Notes under the pieces: generated by a model
Told to the model about the DNA's origin: nothing
What the model saw: only the letters and a program-made list of their open reading frames with translations
Database searches by the model: none
NCBI GenBank assembly: GCA_965267185.1
Contig: OZ253937.1
Span: forward strand, 2,852,001 to 2,916,000
Length of the DNA: 64,000 nt
Source: G965267185 sp965267185
GTDB taxonomy: Bacteria > Pseudomonadota > Alphaproteobacteria > UBA6615
Reading direction: 5' to 3'
Part shown: positions 44,035 through 55,126 of the stretch, piece after piece
How the letters are laid out: each line of letters opens with the position of its first letter
Numbering within the stretch: the first letter of the stretch is position 1
Made by a program: the position numbers and the translations under genes

Positions 44035-44676
44035 ATGGCGGAGACACCCAAGCCAAGTGCCACGGTCGACATTCGCCCGCTGTTCGCGACGCCGATCGCT
44101 ATTGCCACCCTGCCCAACGCCGAAAAACTCAATGACGCCTTGCGGGCGACTGTCCTCACCCGCGCAGAAACACATCCCTCGACCGCACATTCGAATCTCG
44201 GGGGCTGGCAGTCGACATGGGACATCGCCGACTGGGGTGGCGAGGAGGTTCGCGCGATTCTTGCCTTTGCGCGCCAATTCGCCGACAGGCTAACCGCCGA
44301 CCGGCAGGGCAAACCCGCGCCTCAGAATTGGCAGATGAACGCGTGGGCCAACGTCAACCGGCTGGGCCACGGGAACGAATTCCACACGCATCCGGGTAGC
44401 GTTTGGTCGGCTTCGTACTACGTGGATGATGGCGGCATTGCCGACGACCCCTCACTCGGCGGACAATTCGAGATACAAGATCCGCGCGGCGTCGCACCGG
44501 CGATGTTTCGCCCCGACCTCGTCCCCAACGTTCCCGGTGGTGCGTCAATCGGCGCGAGCGAAGTCATCAGCCCGGCCGCGGGAACCATGATCATGTTTCC
44601 ATCTTGGCTGTCGCACGCGGTACGGCCCTACACGGGCGATAGCGTGCGCATATCGATCGCAATGAATTTGAGCTGA
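44035..44676 (+). CDS. Putative 2-oxoglutarate/Fe(II) oxygenase, TIGR02466 type
   Basis: A 213-residue protein matching the TIGR02466 family of putative 2OG-Fe(II) oxygenases: ATPIAIATLPN at the start, AWANVNRLGHGNEFHTHPGSVWSASYYV in the middle with probable metal His residues, and AGTMIMFPSWLSHAVRPYTG with the distal His and the 2OG-binding Arg region RISIAMN. The substrate is unknown. It lies between tsaD and gpsA, 8 bp before the latter, so it is probably co-transcribed with gpsA. Confidence 0.85.
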   Translation: MAETPKPSATVDIRPLFATPIAIATLPNAEKLNDALRATVLTRAETHPSTAHSNLGGWQSTWDIADWGGEEVRAILAFARQFADRLTADRQGKPAPQNWQMNAWANVNRLGHGNEFHTHPGSVWSASYYVDDGGIADDPSLGGQFEIQDPRGVAPAMFRPDLVPNVPGGASIGASEVISPAAGTMIMFPSWLSHAVRPYTGDSVRISIAMNLS

Positions 44677-44683
44677 GGAAACC

Positions 44684-45673
44684 ATGCAGCACATTGGAAT
44701 CATCGGTGCGGGTGCCTGGGGCACCTCGCTGGCAACCGTCGCGCGCCGGGCAAATCGCGAAGTTATTATTCGCGCCCACGAGCGGGAGGTGGTTGACGCC
44801 ATCAACACCAGGCACGCCAACCCCGACTACCTGCCCGACATCCGGCTCGATCCGGCGATATATGCTACCGACGACTTCGCTGAAGCCGCCAGTGCCGATG
44901 CGGTACTGCTGGCGACACCGGCCCAGTTCGTCCGCGCGGCGGTCACCGAAATTACCCCGCACCTGTCCAAGGGCACACCGCTGGTTATCTGCGCCAAAGG
45001 CATCGAACAAGCGACCGGAAAACTGCTCAGCGAAGCCGTCTCCGAGGTCGCCCCGAAAGTAACGACGGCAGTCCTATCGGGCCCAACTTTTGCTGGCGAA
45101 GTCGCGCGCGGCCTGCCAACAGCAGTGACGCTCGCCTGCGACAATCTGGATATGGCAAATGCGCTCGTTGAAGCCCTCGGCACGCCGACCTTTCGGCCCT
45201 ACGCGGCGCGCGATGTCGTCGGCGCACAGATCGGCGGTGCGGTGAAAAACGTCATCGCCATCGCCTGCGGGATTGTCGACGGGCGCGGGCTGGGACAAAA
45301 CGCCCGTGCCGCGACGATCGCCCGCGGGTTGGCCGAGATGGCCCGGTTCGGCGATGCCCTGAAAGTCGATCCGCGTACACTCATGGGGCTCTCCGGTTTG
45401 GGCGACCTGACACTCACCTGCACATCGGAATCGTCGCGCAACTACACGGTGGGCAAGGCGCTTGGCGAGGGCGCGACCCCCGACGACGTGAAGATCGGCC
45501 GCCGCTCCGTCGCGGAAGGCGTATTTACGGCCCCGGCCGTGCTCACACGCGCCAAAGCGCTCGGGGTCGAACTGCCGATTTGCGCGGCCATCGATACGAT
45601 CTTGCACGACAACGCGGATATCGACGTCACGATCGCCGACGTGCTCGCCCGCCCCTTTAAATCGGAACTCTAA
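44684..45673 (+). CDS. gpsA: Glycerol-3-phosphate dehydrogenase [NAD(P)+]
   Basis: Reduces dihydroxyacetone phosphate to glycerol-3-phosphate for phospholipid synthesis. The 329-residue protein has the Rossmann site IGIIGAGAWGTSLA, CAKGIE, LSGPTFAGEVARG, the catalytic Lys in GAVKNVIAIACG and GLGDLTLTCTSESSRNY. Length and motifs are standard. An AGGAAA ribosome-binding site precedes the ATG. Confidence 0.97.
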   Translation: MQHIGIIGAGAWGTSLATVARRANREVIIRAHEREVVDAINTRHANPDYLPDIRLDPAIYATDDFAEAASADAVLLATPAQFVRAAVTEITPHLSKGTPLVICAKGIEQATGKLLSEAVSEVAPKVTTAVLSGPTFAGEVARGLPTAVTLACDNLDMANALVEALGTPTFRPYAARDVVGAQIGGAVKNVIAIACGIVDGRGLGQNARAATIARGLAEMARFGDALKVDPRTLMGLSGLGDLTLTCTSESSRNYTVGKALGEGATPDDVKIGRRSVAEGVFTAPAVLTRAKALGVELPICAAIDTILHDNADIDVTIADVLARPFKSEL

Positions 45674-45728
45674 CCGCGCGACCCCACCTAGCCGCGCCGA
45701 ACGAAGCAATATTAGGAGCGTAAAGAAG

Positions 45729-46142
45729 ATGGCTTACTGGCTCTTCAAAACCGAACCCGGTACCTGGTCTTGGGACGACCAGGTCCGGGACAAAACCACC
45801 TTTTGGGACGGCGTTCGCAACCATCAGGCCAACAACAACATGAAGGCGATGAAGAACGGCGATCTCGGCTTCTTCTACCATTCGGTCAACGAGAAGCAGG
45901 TTGTCGGCATCGTCGAAGTCGTGCGCGAACACTACCCCGATCACACCGATGAAAGCGGCCGCTTCGGCATGGTCGATATCAAGGCGGTCAAGCCTGTGGA
46001 AACGCCGGTGACCCTCGCCGATGTCAAATCCAATCCCAAGCTCGCTGATATGGTGCTAGTCAACAATTCGCGCCTATCGGTCCAGCCGGTTACGGCGGCC
46101 GAATGGAAAGAAGTCTGCCGCATGGCGGGCGTCGATCCTTGA
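45729..46142 (+). CDS. EVE domain protein (putative modified-base reader)
   Basis: A 137-residue protein that is a single EVE (PUA-like) domain, thought to bind modified bases in DNA or RNA. Conserved parts are YWLFKTEPGTWSWDDQ, FWDGVRNHQANNNMKAMKNGDLGFFYHS and VDIKAVKPVETPVTLADVK. A ribosome-binding site TTAGGAG lies upstream. The gene ends in TTGA shared with the next gene, implying translational coupling to a Rieske protein. Confidence 0.92.
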   Translation: MAYWLFKTEPGTWSWDDQVRDKTTFWDGVRNHQANNNMKAMKNGDLGFFYHSVNEKQVVGIVEVVREHYPDHTDESGRFGMVDIKAVKPVETPVTLADVKSNPKLADMVLVNNSRLSVQPVTAAEWKEVCRMAGVDP

Positions 46143-46522
46143 GCGACGATTTTGAAAAACCGGAAATGCGCGGCAACCGCCGCGTTATTTGCCATGTCGA
46201 CGATATCGGCGAGGCTGGCAAAGGCCTATCGCTGCGGCGGATCGTCAAAGACGACCCCGAGCGCACCCTCGACCTTTTTCTGGTGCCCGACGGCGACGAC
46301 GTGCATGGCTACTTCAATATCTGCCCCCACCAAGGCACGCCGCTCGACCTGAAACCGGATGTGTTCCTCGATATTGAGCGCAAGTACATCCAGTGCACCA
46401 CGCATATGGCCAAGTTCCAAAAACATGACGGTATGTGCATCAAGGGCCCGTGTGTCGGATCCAAACTGATGAAGCTGCCGATCACCGTAGATGACGACGG
46501 CGCGGTTCTACTGGGAAGCTGA
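46139..46522 (+). CDS. Rieske [2Fe-2S] ferredoxin-like protein
   Basis: A 127-residue Rieske-domain protein. The cluster ligands are C-x-H in NICPHQGTPLD (about 66-76) and C-x2-H in QCTTHMAKF, followed by HDGMCIKGPC. The start is most likely the TTG at 46139 overlapping the EVE stop codon by 4 bp; an ATG at 46166 is the alternative. It could serve as the electron carrier of an oxygenase. No oxygenase partner is directly adjacent. Confidence 0.87.
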   Translation: MSDDFEKPEMRGNRRVICHVDDIGEAGKGLSLRRIVKDDPERTLDLFLVPDGDDVHGYFNICPHQGTPLDLKPDVFLDIERKYIQCTTHMAKFQKHDGMCIKGPCVGSKLMKLPITVDDDGAVLLGS

Positions 46523-46666
46523 CACCGCAACCTACACCTTCGCCGTATTGTGTGGCCGCTTGGATTTTCCGATAATGGCCGCAAAACAGCATCGTGGGAT
46601 CTGAACTCTGTTTTTGAGGGACCGCGATGGCCGCCACGAGTGCCGTAAAAAGGGAGAGCACGCTCG

Positions 46667-48610
<1,944 letters not shown>

Positions 48611-49159
48611 CTAGAGCCGATCCAACTTTCGTAAGTGGCGTAGACCTAAGGCAATTGCGCGTACGTCGGAGAGCGCGTCGTGCGCGTGACCCGGTGCGGG
48701 CAAGCCGATCATCTCCGGAACATCGGCGCTCACGATCTGCTCCTCTCGGTCGAGCAGTCGTGCAAACGGAAGGGCGATGTCGCGCCAAGAGGCGTTAGCA
48801 ACCGGATTTTCGATGCCGACCAGCGCGCAGTTCTCAGCGATTACCGCATCGTCGGAACCGTTGGACCAGAAAGTCGCCCCGGCGGCAAAAGTCTTCAAGG
48901 CTTCTAGGGCCGCCGCCAATTCAGTGCCTTCGGACGCCAACCGAGCATTGGTAATTCCTGTTAACTCGACGAAGTAGTCCGAGAGCACTGGATTACGCTG
49001 AGGCTGGACCAAAACATCGAGCGCCCCGGTTTCGGCAAAGCCGTCTCCTGCGTTCAATCGGATGGCGCCGATCTGGACGATCTCACGATGTTCATCGGGC
49101 CGCGACCAACCGCGTTGAAGCGATCCCTCCCAGGAGGTGTACTCCAAATCGGCGACCAC
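48611..49159 (-). CDS. DnaQ-like 3'-5' exonuclease (DEDDh)
   Basis: A 182-residue RNase-T/DnaQ-fold protein. Visible catalytic positions are Asp-x-Glu in VADLEYTSWEG at the N-terminus, a central Asp in NGSDDAVIAEN and the final His-Asp pair in GHAHDALSDVRA. The Asp-Leu-Glu so close to the start, with a GTG at 49159, suggests either an unusually short N-terminus or a start slightly upstream. Adjacent and convergent to acsA with no gap. DNA or RNA as substrate is open. Confidence 0.82.
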   Translation of the reverse strand: MVADLEYTSWEGSLQRGWSRPDEHREIVQIGAIRLNAGDGFAETGALDVLVQPQRNPVLSDYFVELTGITNARLASEGTELAAALEALKTFAAGATFWSNGSDDAVIAENCALVGIENPVANASWRDIALPFARLLDREEQIVSADVPEMIGLPAPGHAHDALSDVRAIALGLRHLRKLDRL

Positions 49160-49292
49160 AATCGTGCCTTCGTTCGGCCAGCCAAATTTCGCAGTCGAAT
49201 CGGGCTTCGCCGCGCTGTGCTTGACGCTCAGGGGCAGACTCCCAATATCTTGTTAGGTGAAAAGCTGCCGAACAGAACGCGTTTACAGGCGG

Positions 49293-49541
49293 TCAAAAGT
49301 CGACGCAACGCCCGTCGCGCTCCCAATCGCCGTATCGCGTCGGTTCCGGTCCCTTCGGGCCGCCGATCTCAGTTGTCTTCTTAGAGGAAACCTTGGTCGG
49401 TCCATCAGGCTTTGAATCTGCCGTATTTTTGGCGGATTTCTTTGCTGGGTTTGCCGGTGCAGGCCTATGCTCCGCAAAACCTGCCGACCGCGCTTTGGCT
49501 TGTGAAACGGACGCCTTCGGTTTGGGGTTTGATTCTTTCAT
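49293..49541 (-). CDS. Succinate dehydrogenase assembly factor 4 (DUF1674)
   Basis: An 82-residue protein: a Lys/Ala/Pro-rich disordered N-terminus and the defining C-terminal block EIGGPKGPEPTRYGDWERDG ending in RCVDF, as in SdhAF4/DUF1674, which helps load FAD into SdhA. The ATG at 49541 is preferred; an in-frame start at 49595 overlaps the promoter of htpX. It is divergent from htpX, a pairing often seen in alphaproteobacteria. The sdh operon is not in the window. Confidence 0.93.
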   Translation of the reverse strand: MKESNPKPKASVSQAKARSAGFAEHRPAPANPAKKSAKNTADSKPDGPTKVSSKKTTEIGGPKGPEPTRYGDWERDGRCVDF

Positions 49542-49612
49542 GACTTTGATATGAGGCAAATTTCGACATTTGCCAAGGACTGAAAGACCAAGCATGAACG
49601 AAAGGACGATAC

Positions 49613-50563
49613 TTGTTTAACTACGTGCGCACCGCACTTTTAATCGCCGCGCTGACTGCGCTGTTTATGGGCGTCGGGTTTCTGCTCGGTGGTGCACCCG
49701 GCATGGTCATTGCACTCGCTATCGCCAGTGTCATGAATCTGTTTGCCTGGTGGAACTCAGGCAGCATGGTACTGCGCTACTACAAGGCGCGCGAGGTCAC
49801 ACCGCAGACGGAGCCTGCGTTCTATCGTGTCGTCGAGGAACTCGCGACGCGCGCCGGGCTGCCGATGCCCCGGGTCTATATCATCGACAACCCGCAACCC
49901 AATGCGTTCGCCACCGGGCGCGGCCCGAACAACGCCGCCGTCGCGGCAACGACTGGGTTGTTGCAATCGCTGAATGAGCAAGAGGTCGCCGGGGTAATGG
50001 CACACGAGTTGGCGCACGTGCAAAACCGCGACACGCTGATCATGACGATCACCGCAACAATTGCCGGCGCGATCGGCATGATCGCCAACTTCGCCTTGTT
50101 TTTCGGCGGCAACCGCAACAATCCGCTGGGCATCGTTGGCGTGTTGGCGATGATGATCCTGGCACCGCTCGCCGCGTCGCTGGTGCAATTGGCGATTAGC
50201 CGAAGCCGCGAATATGAAGCCGACCGCGGTGGCGCAGAAATATGTGGCAACCCTCACTGGCTCGCCGACGCGCTGGAAAAACTTCACCGTGGCGCTGAGC
50301 GGATCGACAATCCAGCCGCCGAGGGCAATCCCGCAACCGCCCACATGTTCATCGTCAACCCGCTGCACGCCCACAGCCGCGACAAACTCTTCTCGACCCA
50401 CCCCAGCATGGCCAACCGCGTCGCCCGGCTGCGGGAGATGGCGGGAGACCAGCGGGATAACCCAGCGAAATCAGATACTTGGCGGACCGGCCCCTGGTCG
50501 AATGAGCGCCAAACAAAACAATCCCAGGGCCTCCCGCGAAACCATGGTCCCTGGGAACGGTGA
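49613..50563 (+). CDS. htpX: Zinc metalloprotease HtpX
   Basis: Membrane-bound M48 protease that degrades misfolded membrane proteins. The 316-residue protein has two N-terminal membrane helices, the zinc motif HELAH (MAHELAHVQNRD), two further hydrophobic segments and the third ligand Glu in SREYEADRGGA. The start is a TTG with AAAGGA at good spacing. The C-terminal extension (after about 285) is polar and of low conservation. Confidence 0.96.
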   Translation: MFNYVRTALLIAALTALFMGVGFLLGGAPGMVIALAIASVMNLFAWWNSGSMVLRYYKAREVTPQTEPAFYRVVEELATRAGLPMPRVYIIDNPQPNAFATGRGPNNAAVAATTGLLQSLNEQEVAGVMAHELAHVQNRDTLIMTITATIAGAIGMIANFALFFGGNRNNPLGIVGVLAMMILAPLAASLVQLAISRSREYEADRGGAEICGNPHWLADALEKLHRGAERIDNPAAEGNPATAHMFIVNPLHAHSRDKLFSTHPSMANRVARLREMAGDQRDNPAKSDTWRTGPWSNERQTKQSQGLPRNHGPWER

Positions 50564-50600
50564 CCGTCGCGCAATTTCAATGGGGCTTCTAACACCCAAG

Positions 50601-50632
50601 ATGTGGACAGATTATCAACAATTATTTCCACA
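50601..50632. promoter_or_regulatory. Cluster of degenerate DnaA boxes upstream of gcrA
   Basis: Three near-matches to TTATCCACA occur in 32 bp: TTATCAACA (50612-50620, one mismatch), ATTTCCACA (50624-50632, two mismatches) and TGTGGACAG (50602-50610, reverse strand, two mismatches). The outer two form the inverted repeat ATGTGGA/TCCACAT. DnaA activates gcrA in Caulobacter, so these may be functional sites. Confidence 0.4.
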
Positions 50633-50765
50633 TATTGTAGGGGCTACAGGATTTTGTAGTCTTGCCCGTGAATACTACATGATCTAGGCTTCGCCCGATT
50701 TTGGGGGCACGAGCCATTGGCTCTGTCTGGATTAATGGCCGTTCGTAAGCAGAAGGTGGACGAAT

Positions 50766-51242
50766 ATGGCGTGGACAGATGATCGCGTTGAAATGCTTCG
50801 GGAGCTTTGGTCGAAAGGGTTGAGTGCGAGCCAAATTGCGGTACAGCTCGGCGGCGTCAGCCGCAATGCCGTTATTGGCAAGGCGCACCGCCTTGGCTTG
50901 GAGAGCCGGCCGTCGCCCATCCGAGGCGGTGGCAGCGGCTCACGGAGCCGCCGCAACCGGGCGATCAGCCGAGCCATCGAAGCGCGGGCGCTGCGCGGCA
51001 CCATGGCGGACGAGGAAATCGGCGGCGAGCCGGTTGTCCCGGAACCCGGCACCAAGATCGCAGACCAACCACTTGCCCCGCCGGCACGGCCGGTGAGCGA
51101 CGTTAAGGAGTGCTTGTGGCCGATTGGCGATCCCGGCGAAGACGGGTTCGGCTTCTGCGGCGAAGAAACCGCGCCGGGCCGCCCCTATTGCGCCGAACAT
51201 TGCTCCGTGGCGTATATCCGCAAAGACCGGACGGCCGCCTAA
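50766..51242 (+). CDS. gcrA: Cell-cycle regulator GcrA
   Basis: A 158-residue alphaproteobacterial transcription factor working with sigma-70 at CcrM-methylated promoters. The N-terminal helix-turn-helix MAWTDDRVEMLRELW...SASQIAVQLGGVSRNAVIGKAHRLGL (1-45) is the hallmark. The C-terminal domain VKECLWPIGDPGEDGFGFCGEE...YCAEHCSVAY holds conserved Cys/His. The upstream 202-bp spacer contains the DnaA-box-like cluster. Confidence 0.97.
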   Translation: MAWTDDRVEMLRELWSKGLSASQIAVQLGGVSRNAVIGKAHRLGLESRPSPIRGGGSGSRSRRNRAISRAIEARALRGTMADEEIGGEPVVPEPGTKIADQPLAPPARPVSDVKECLWPIGDPGEDGFGFCGEETAPGRPYCAEHCSVAYIRKDRTAA

Positions 51243-51258
51243 GGCTCCCTCGCTGTAA

Positions 51259-51272
51259 CTTCGCTAGCGAAG
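51259..51272. repeat. 14-bp perfect palindrome between gcrA and rsmB
   Basis: CTTCGCTAGCGAAG is fully self-complementary. It lies 17 bp after the gcrA stop and 28 bp before rsmB, with no T tract. It may be an mRNA hairpin or a protein-binding dyad. Confidence 0.4.
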
Positions 51273-51300
51273 CTCATCGTAGCGGCCCTAAACTGGGCCG

Positions 51301-52632
51301 ATGAATCTGGCTGAACAAAAGAAGCAGCGCCCGCCCAACGCCCGCATCGCCGCACTCGATCTCCTCAGCGCGGTGCTCGGCCGCGCCGTTCCGCTCGACA
51401 CCGCGCTCAACCAATCAGCGGAACTCGCTAAGCTGTCACCGCGCGACCGGGCCTTCGCCCGTCTCCTAGTAACAACCGTGCTGCGGCGGCGCGGCCAAAT
51501 CGACACTGCACTCGACAAAAAGCTGTCCCGCCCCTTGAGCAAACGCCAGCACAAGGTACGCAACGCCCTGCGTCTCGGTGTTGCGCAACTGATGTTTCTG
51601 GGAACGCCCGCCCATGCGGCGGTCGATAGCAGCGTGGATCTCGTCCGGCGCAGCGGGCGCGCGGGCATGACTGGTCTGGTCAACGGTGTCTTGCGTGCCA
51701 TCGACCGAGACGGTGCAGCAGCGCTCGAAGCAACCGCCAACGCCGAGCGGAACAATACGCCGGGTTGGTTGCAAGAGAGCTGGCGCGCGGCGTATGGCGC
51801 CGATACCGCCGACGCCATCATGGCCGCTCATGCCACCGAGCCGCCGCTCGACCTAACGCTCGCCCCCGGTGAGGACCCTGAAACTTGGGCGGGCCGTCTT
51901 GACGCCGAAATCTTGCCGACCGGGTCGCTGCGGCGGCGCGCCGGCGGGATCATCAGCGACCTGGATGGCTTCGCCAACGGTGCTTGGTGGGTGCAGGACG
52001 CCGCCGCCGCCTTGCCGGCACGGCTATTCGGCGATCTGGCCGGCCGCCGCGCGATCGACCTATGCGCCGCCCCCGGCGGAAAGACAGCCCAGCTCGCCGC
52101 CGCCGGTGCCAACGTCACCGCGGTGGACATATCGGCGGAACGGCTGCGCTTGGTCTCGGAAAATATGAAACGCCTACGGCTCGACGCGGAAATCGTGTGC
52201 GCCGACGCGACCGGCTTCGCGCCCTCTATTCCCCCCGATATTGTTCTGCTCGACGCGCCTTGTTCGTCGACCGGCACCATTCGCCGTCATCCGGATATCG
52301 CCTGGCTGAAAACGCAAGACGACGTGACGGCGGCTACCAAATTGCAGGCACACCTGCTGCGGGCAGCAACCGCCATGCTCGAGCCCGGTGGCACTTTGGT
52401 TTACGCCGTGTGCTCGCTGCAGCCCGAGGAGGGGCCGGCGCAAATCGAAGCCTTGCTGGCTGACGCGCCCGATATGGAGCGAAACCCGATAGAGCACCAG
52501 GAGGTGTCCGGACTCGAAGACCTGACGCCGCCTGCCGTTACCCCGGAAGGCGACCTGCGAACGCTACCCTGTCACTTGGCGGCATCGGGTGGCATGGATG
52601 GATTTTTTATTGCGAGGTTGCGCCGGCTGTAA
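51301..52632 (+). CDS. rsmB: 16S rRNA (cytosine-967-C5)-methyltransferase
   Basis: A 443-residue RsmB/Sun protein: an N-terminal NusB-like RNA-binding domain (about 10-135) and a C-terminal class I methyltransferase with CAAPGGKTAQLAA, DAPCSSTGTIRRHPD (first catalytic Cys region) and VYAVCSLQPEEG (second Cys). Start and length are standard. Followed by rpe after 53 bp, a common alphaproteobacterial order. Confidence 0.95.
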   Translation: MNLAEQKKQRPPNARIAALDLLSAVLGRAVPLDTALNQSAELAKLSPRDRAFARLLVTTVLRRRGQIDTALDKKLSRPLSKRQHKVRNALRLGVAQLMFLGTPAHAAVDSSVDLVRRSGRAGMTGLVNGVLRAIDRDGAAALEATANAERNNTPGWLQESWRAAYGADTADAIMAAHATEPPLDLTLAPGEDPETWAGRLDAEILPTGSLRRRAGGIISDLDGFANGAWWVQDAAAALPARLFGDLAGRRAIDLCAAPGGKTAQLAAAGANVTAVDISAERLRLVSENMKRLRLDAEIVCADATGFAPSIPPDIVLLDAPCSSTGTIRRHPDIAWLKTQDDVTAATKLQAHLLRAATAMLEPGGTLVYAVCSLQPEEGPAQIEALLADAPDMERNPIEHQEVSGLEDLTPPAVTPEGDLRTLPCHLAASGGMDGFFIARLRRL

Positions 52633-52685
52633 CGACAGCGGCAAGGAACCTTGCGGAGCAGAGTTCAAATCGGGTACCAGAGCTT

Positions 52686-53381
52686 ATGGCTGACTCGCCG
52701 CCTCTGCGCATTGCTCCTTCGATTCTCGCCGCCGATTTTGCCAATCTCGGCGAGGAAATTCGCGCGGTCGACACCGCAGGCGCTGACTGGATCCATATAG
52801 ATGTGATGGACGGTCACTTCGTACCCAATATCACGATCGGGCCAGCCGTCGTTAAAGCGCTCCGGCCGCATACGAACCTGCCTTTCGACGTTCATTTGAT
52901 GATCGCCCCGGTCGATCCGCTGATCGAAGCCTTCGTAGACGCCGGCGCCGACATTATCTCGGTTCATCCCGAGGCAGGGCCTCATCTGCACCGGACCCTG
53001 CAAACCATCCGCTCGCTCGGCAAGCGCGCCGGCGTGGTGCTGAACCCGGCGACCCCAGTCGACGAGATCGACCATGTTATGGACATGATCGATCTCATTT
53101 TAGTGATGACGGTCAATCCAGGTTTCGGCGGCCAGAAATTTCTCACCAGCCAGCTCGACAAAATCCGCATCTTGCGTCAGCGCATCGACCGGCACGTCGC
53201 CGATGGCGGCGCGCCGATTGTTCTGGAGGTCGATGGCGGTGTCGATGCCGATACCGCGCCGTTGGCAATCGGCGCGGGCGCCGACACGCTGGTTGCGGGC
53301 ACCGCAACGTTCCGGGGCGGCCCCGGCGCCTATGCCGACAATATCAGAGCGCTGCGCGGCCCAGCCAAGGCTGGTTCATGA
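52686..53381 (+). CDS. rpe: Ribulose-phosphate 3-epimerase
   Basis: Interconverts ribulose-5- and xylulose-5-phosphate. The 231-residue TIM barrel shows APSILAADFANLGEE, WIHIDVMDGHFVPNITIGP with metal-binding His/Asp, DVHLM, VMTVNPGFGGQKF and LEVDGGV. All are intact. Overlaps the heparinase gene by 4 bp. Confidence 0.97.
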   Translation: MADSPPLRIAPSILAADFANLGEEIRAVDTAGADWIHIDVMDGHFVPNITIGPAVVKALRPHTNLPFDVHLMIAPVDPLIEAFVDAGADIISVHPEAGPHLHRTLQTIRSLGKRAGVVLNPATPVDEIDHVMDMIDLILVMTVNPGFGGQKFLTSQLDKIRILRQRIDRHVADGGAPIVLEVDGGVDADTAPLAIGAGADTLVAGTATFRGGPGAYADNIRALRGPAKAGS

Positions 53382-55039
53382 GCGTTACCTTGCTGCATGA
53401 CTGGCACTACAATGTCAGCAAGCTTCTCTACGCGACCCCCGTTTACCGTTACACCCTTCTCAGCCGCGCCCCCCGCGATTTGATCCGGGTGCCGCCCGAC
53501 GCGTGGCCCGGCAGCGCCGACCGTGGGGCGGCCATCGTCGGCGGGGAGTTCAGTTTTTTTGGCGAAAGTGTGCGCGGCGGCTTATGGGCCTGGCGCCCCG
53601 GCGGCATGAGCGAGGCCTGGCTCGCCGAACTTCACGGCTTCGACTGGCTGCGCGACCTGCGTGCGCTCGGCGGCGATGGCGCACGGCGGCAAGCGCGGGA
53701 ACTGGTCGGCGACTGGCTCATGCGGCAGTCGAATTGGCACGAAGTTGCGTGGCGGCCCGACGTGTTGGGCAGTCGCTTGTTCGCCTGGCTTGGTCAACAT
53801 GATTTCTTTTGTGCCTCCGCCGATGACGAGTACCGCCGAAGCTATCTGGCAGGTTTGGTACAGCAGGCCAAACACCTGTCGCGCGTGCTGCCACGGGGCA
53901 CCACCGGCGCCGGGCTGGTTCTCGCCGCCAAGGGTTTGATCGTCGCCGGCCTGTCACTGCCCGGCCATAGCACCTGGACCGCGCAGGGACTAAAGCTGCT
54001 CGAACGCGCCTGCGCACAGCAAATCCTTGCCGATGGCGGGCACATTTCGCGCAGTCCGTCGGTCCAAACTCAGATCCTGCGTCACCTCGTCGATACCCGC
54101 AGCGCCTTACTCGCGGCGCAAGAAGAGGTGCCGGCTTTTTTGATGGCGGCCATCGACCGCACGGCGCCGTTCTTGCGCATGCTCCGCCATAATGACGGCG
54201 GGCTTGCCCTGTTCAACGGCAGCAACGAGGGACACGGGTGGTTGGTCGATATGTTGCTGTCCCAGGCCGATTCCCGCGGCCGCCCTTTAACATCGGCCCC
54301 CCATTCCGGCTTCGAGCGCATCGTCGCTAACCGCACGGTCGTTCTAATGGATACGGGCGCGCCGGCGGGCGGCGCGACAAAGATCAATGCGCACGCCAGC
54401 ACCCTGGCAACGGAAATCTCAGTGGGGCGCGAGCGCATATTCGTCAATTGCGGCGCCCGCCCTGGCGCGCGCGAACCATGGACACAAGTTCAAAGATCAA
54501 CAGCCGCGCATTCGACGCTGGTTATCGATGACACTAATTCTTCCGATGTTCTGAACAGCGGCAGAACAGGGCGGCGGCCACAGGATGTGACGATCGAACG
54601 CAACGACGAAGACGGCAGCGTATGGCTCACAGCCTCCCATGATGGCTACGGCCCTTTGTTCGGGGTTGTCCATCAGCGGCGTCTTTATATTGACGCCAGC
54701 GGCGAGGACATCCGCGGCGAAGATCTGGTCGTCCAGGAGACTATCGGTAAGAAAAGCCCGCGGGGCTACTCTCTGAGGTTCCACCTTCACCCCAGCGTGC
54801 AGGCTTCATTGGTGCAAAATGGCGGTGCCGTTCTGCTGCGCCCCCCCAGCGGGACCGGCTGGCGGTTAAAGGCCGACGGCGGCACCGTCTCGCTCGCCGA
54901 AAGCGTCTATCTGGGCGGCAATGACGAAATCCGCCGCAGCGAACAAGTGGTCGTATCGGGCGCCTTCGATCCGCCAGATCATGAAGGCGTTATCGCCCGC
55001 GTCAAATGGGCTCTAAAGAAGGTCCCCAAGAAGGCCTAG
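53378..55039 (+). CDS. Heparinase II/III family protein
   Basis: A 553-residue protein with an N-terminal alpha/alpha toroid (roughly 40-300) and a C-terminal beta-sandwich heparinase II/III domain (from about 320: THAHASTL-like AHASTLATEISVGRERIFVNCG). It has no obvious signal peptide despite the polysaccharide-lyase fold. Such genes sit beside rpe and rsmB in many alphaproteobacteria, where the substrate is not known. Coupled to rpe by a 4-bp overlap. Confidence 0.92.
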   Translation: MSVTLLHDWHYNVSKLLYATPVYRYTLLSRAPRDLIRVPPDAWPGSADRGAAIVGGEFSFFGESVRGGLWAWRPGGMSEAWLAELHGFDWLRDLRALGGDGARRQARELVGDWLMRQSNWHEVAWRPDVLGSRLFAWLGQHDFFCASADDEYRRSYLAGLVQQAKHLSRVLPRGTTGAGLVLAAKGLIVAGLSLPGHSTWTAQGLKLLERACAQQILADGGHISRSPSVQTQILRHLVDTRSALLAAQEEVPAFLMAAIDRTAPFLRMLRHNDGGLALFNGSNEGHGWLVDMLLSQADSRGRPLTSAPHSGFERIVANRTVVLMDTGAPAGGATKINAHASTLATEISVGRERIFVNCGARPGAREPWTQVQRSTAAHSTLVIDDTNSSDVLNSGRTGRRPQDVTIERNDEDGSVWLTASHDGYGPLFGVVHQRRLYIDASGEDIRGEDLVVQETIGKKSPRGYSLRFHLHPSVQASLVQNGGAVLLRPPSGTGWRLKADGGTVSLAESVYLGGNDEIRRSEQVVVSGAFDPPDHEGVIARVKWALKKVPKKA

Positions 55040-55126
55040 AGCCTCGTCTTCAGCTTTCGTTACGAATCCTTAACGATAACCGGCGACCATATCCGCGACA
55101 CACACCAAGGTCGGGGAATAACGCGC

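Noticed and set aside
52641..52654. A terminator after rsmB
   Set aside because: The GCAAGG/CCTTGC arms have almost no loop and no T tract, and rpe follows directly on the same strand.
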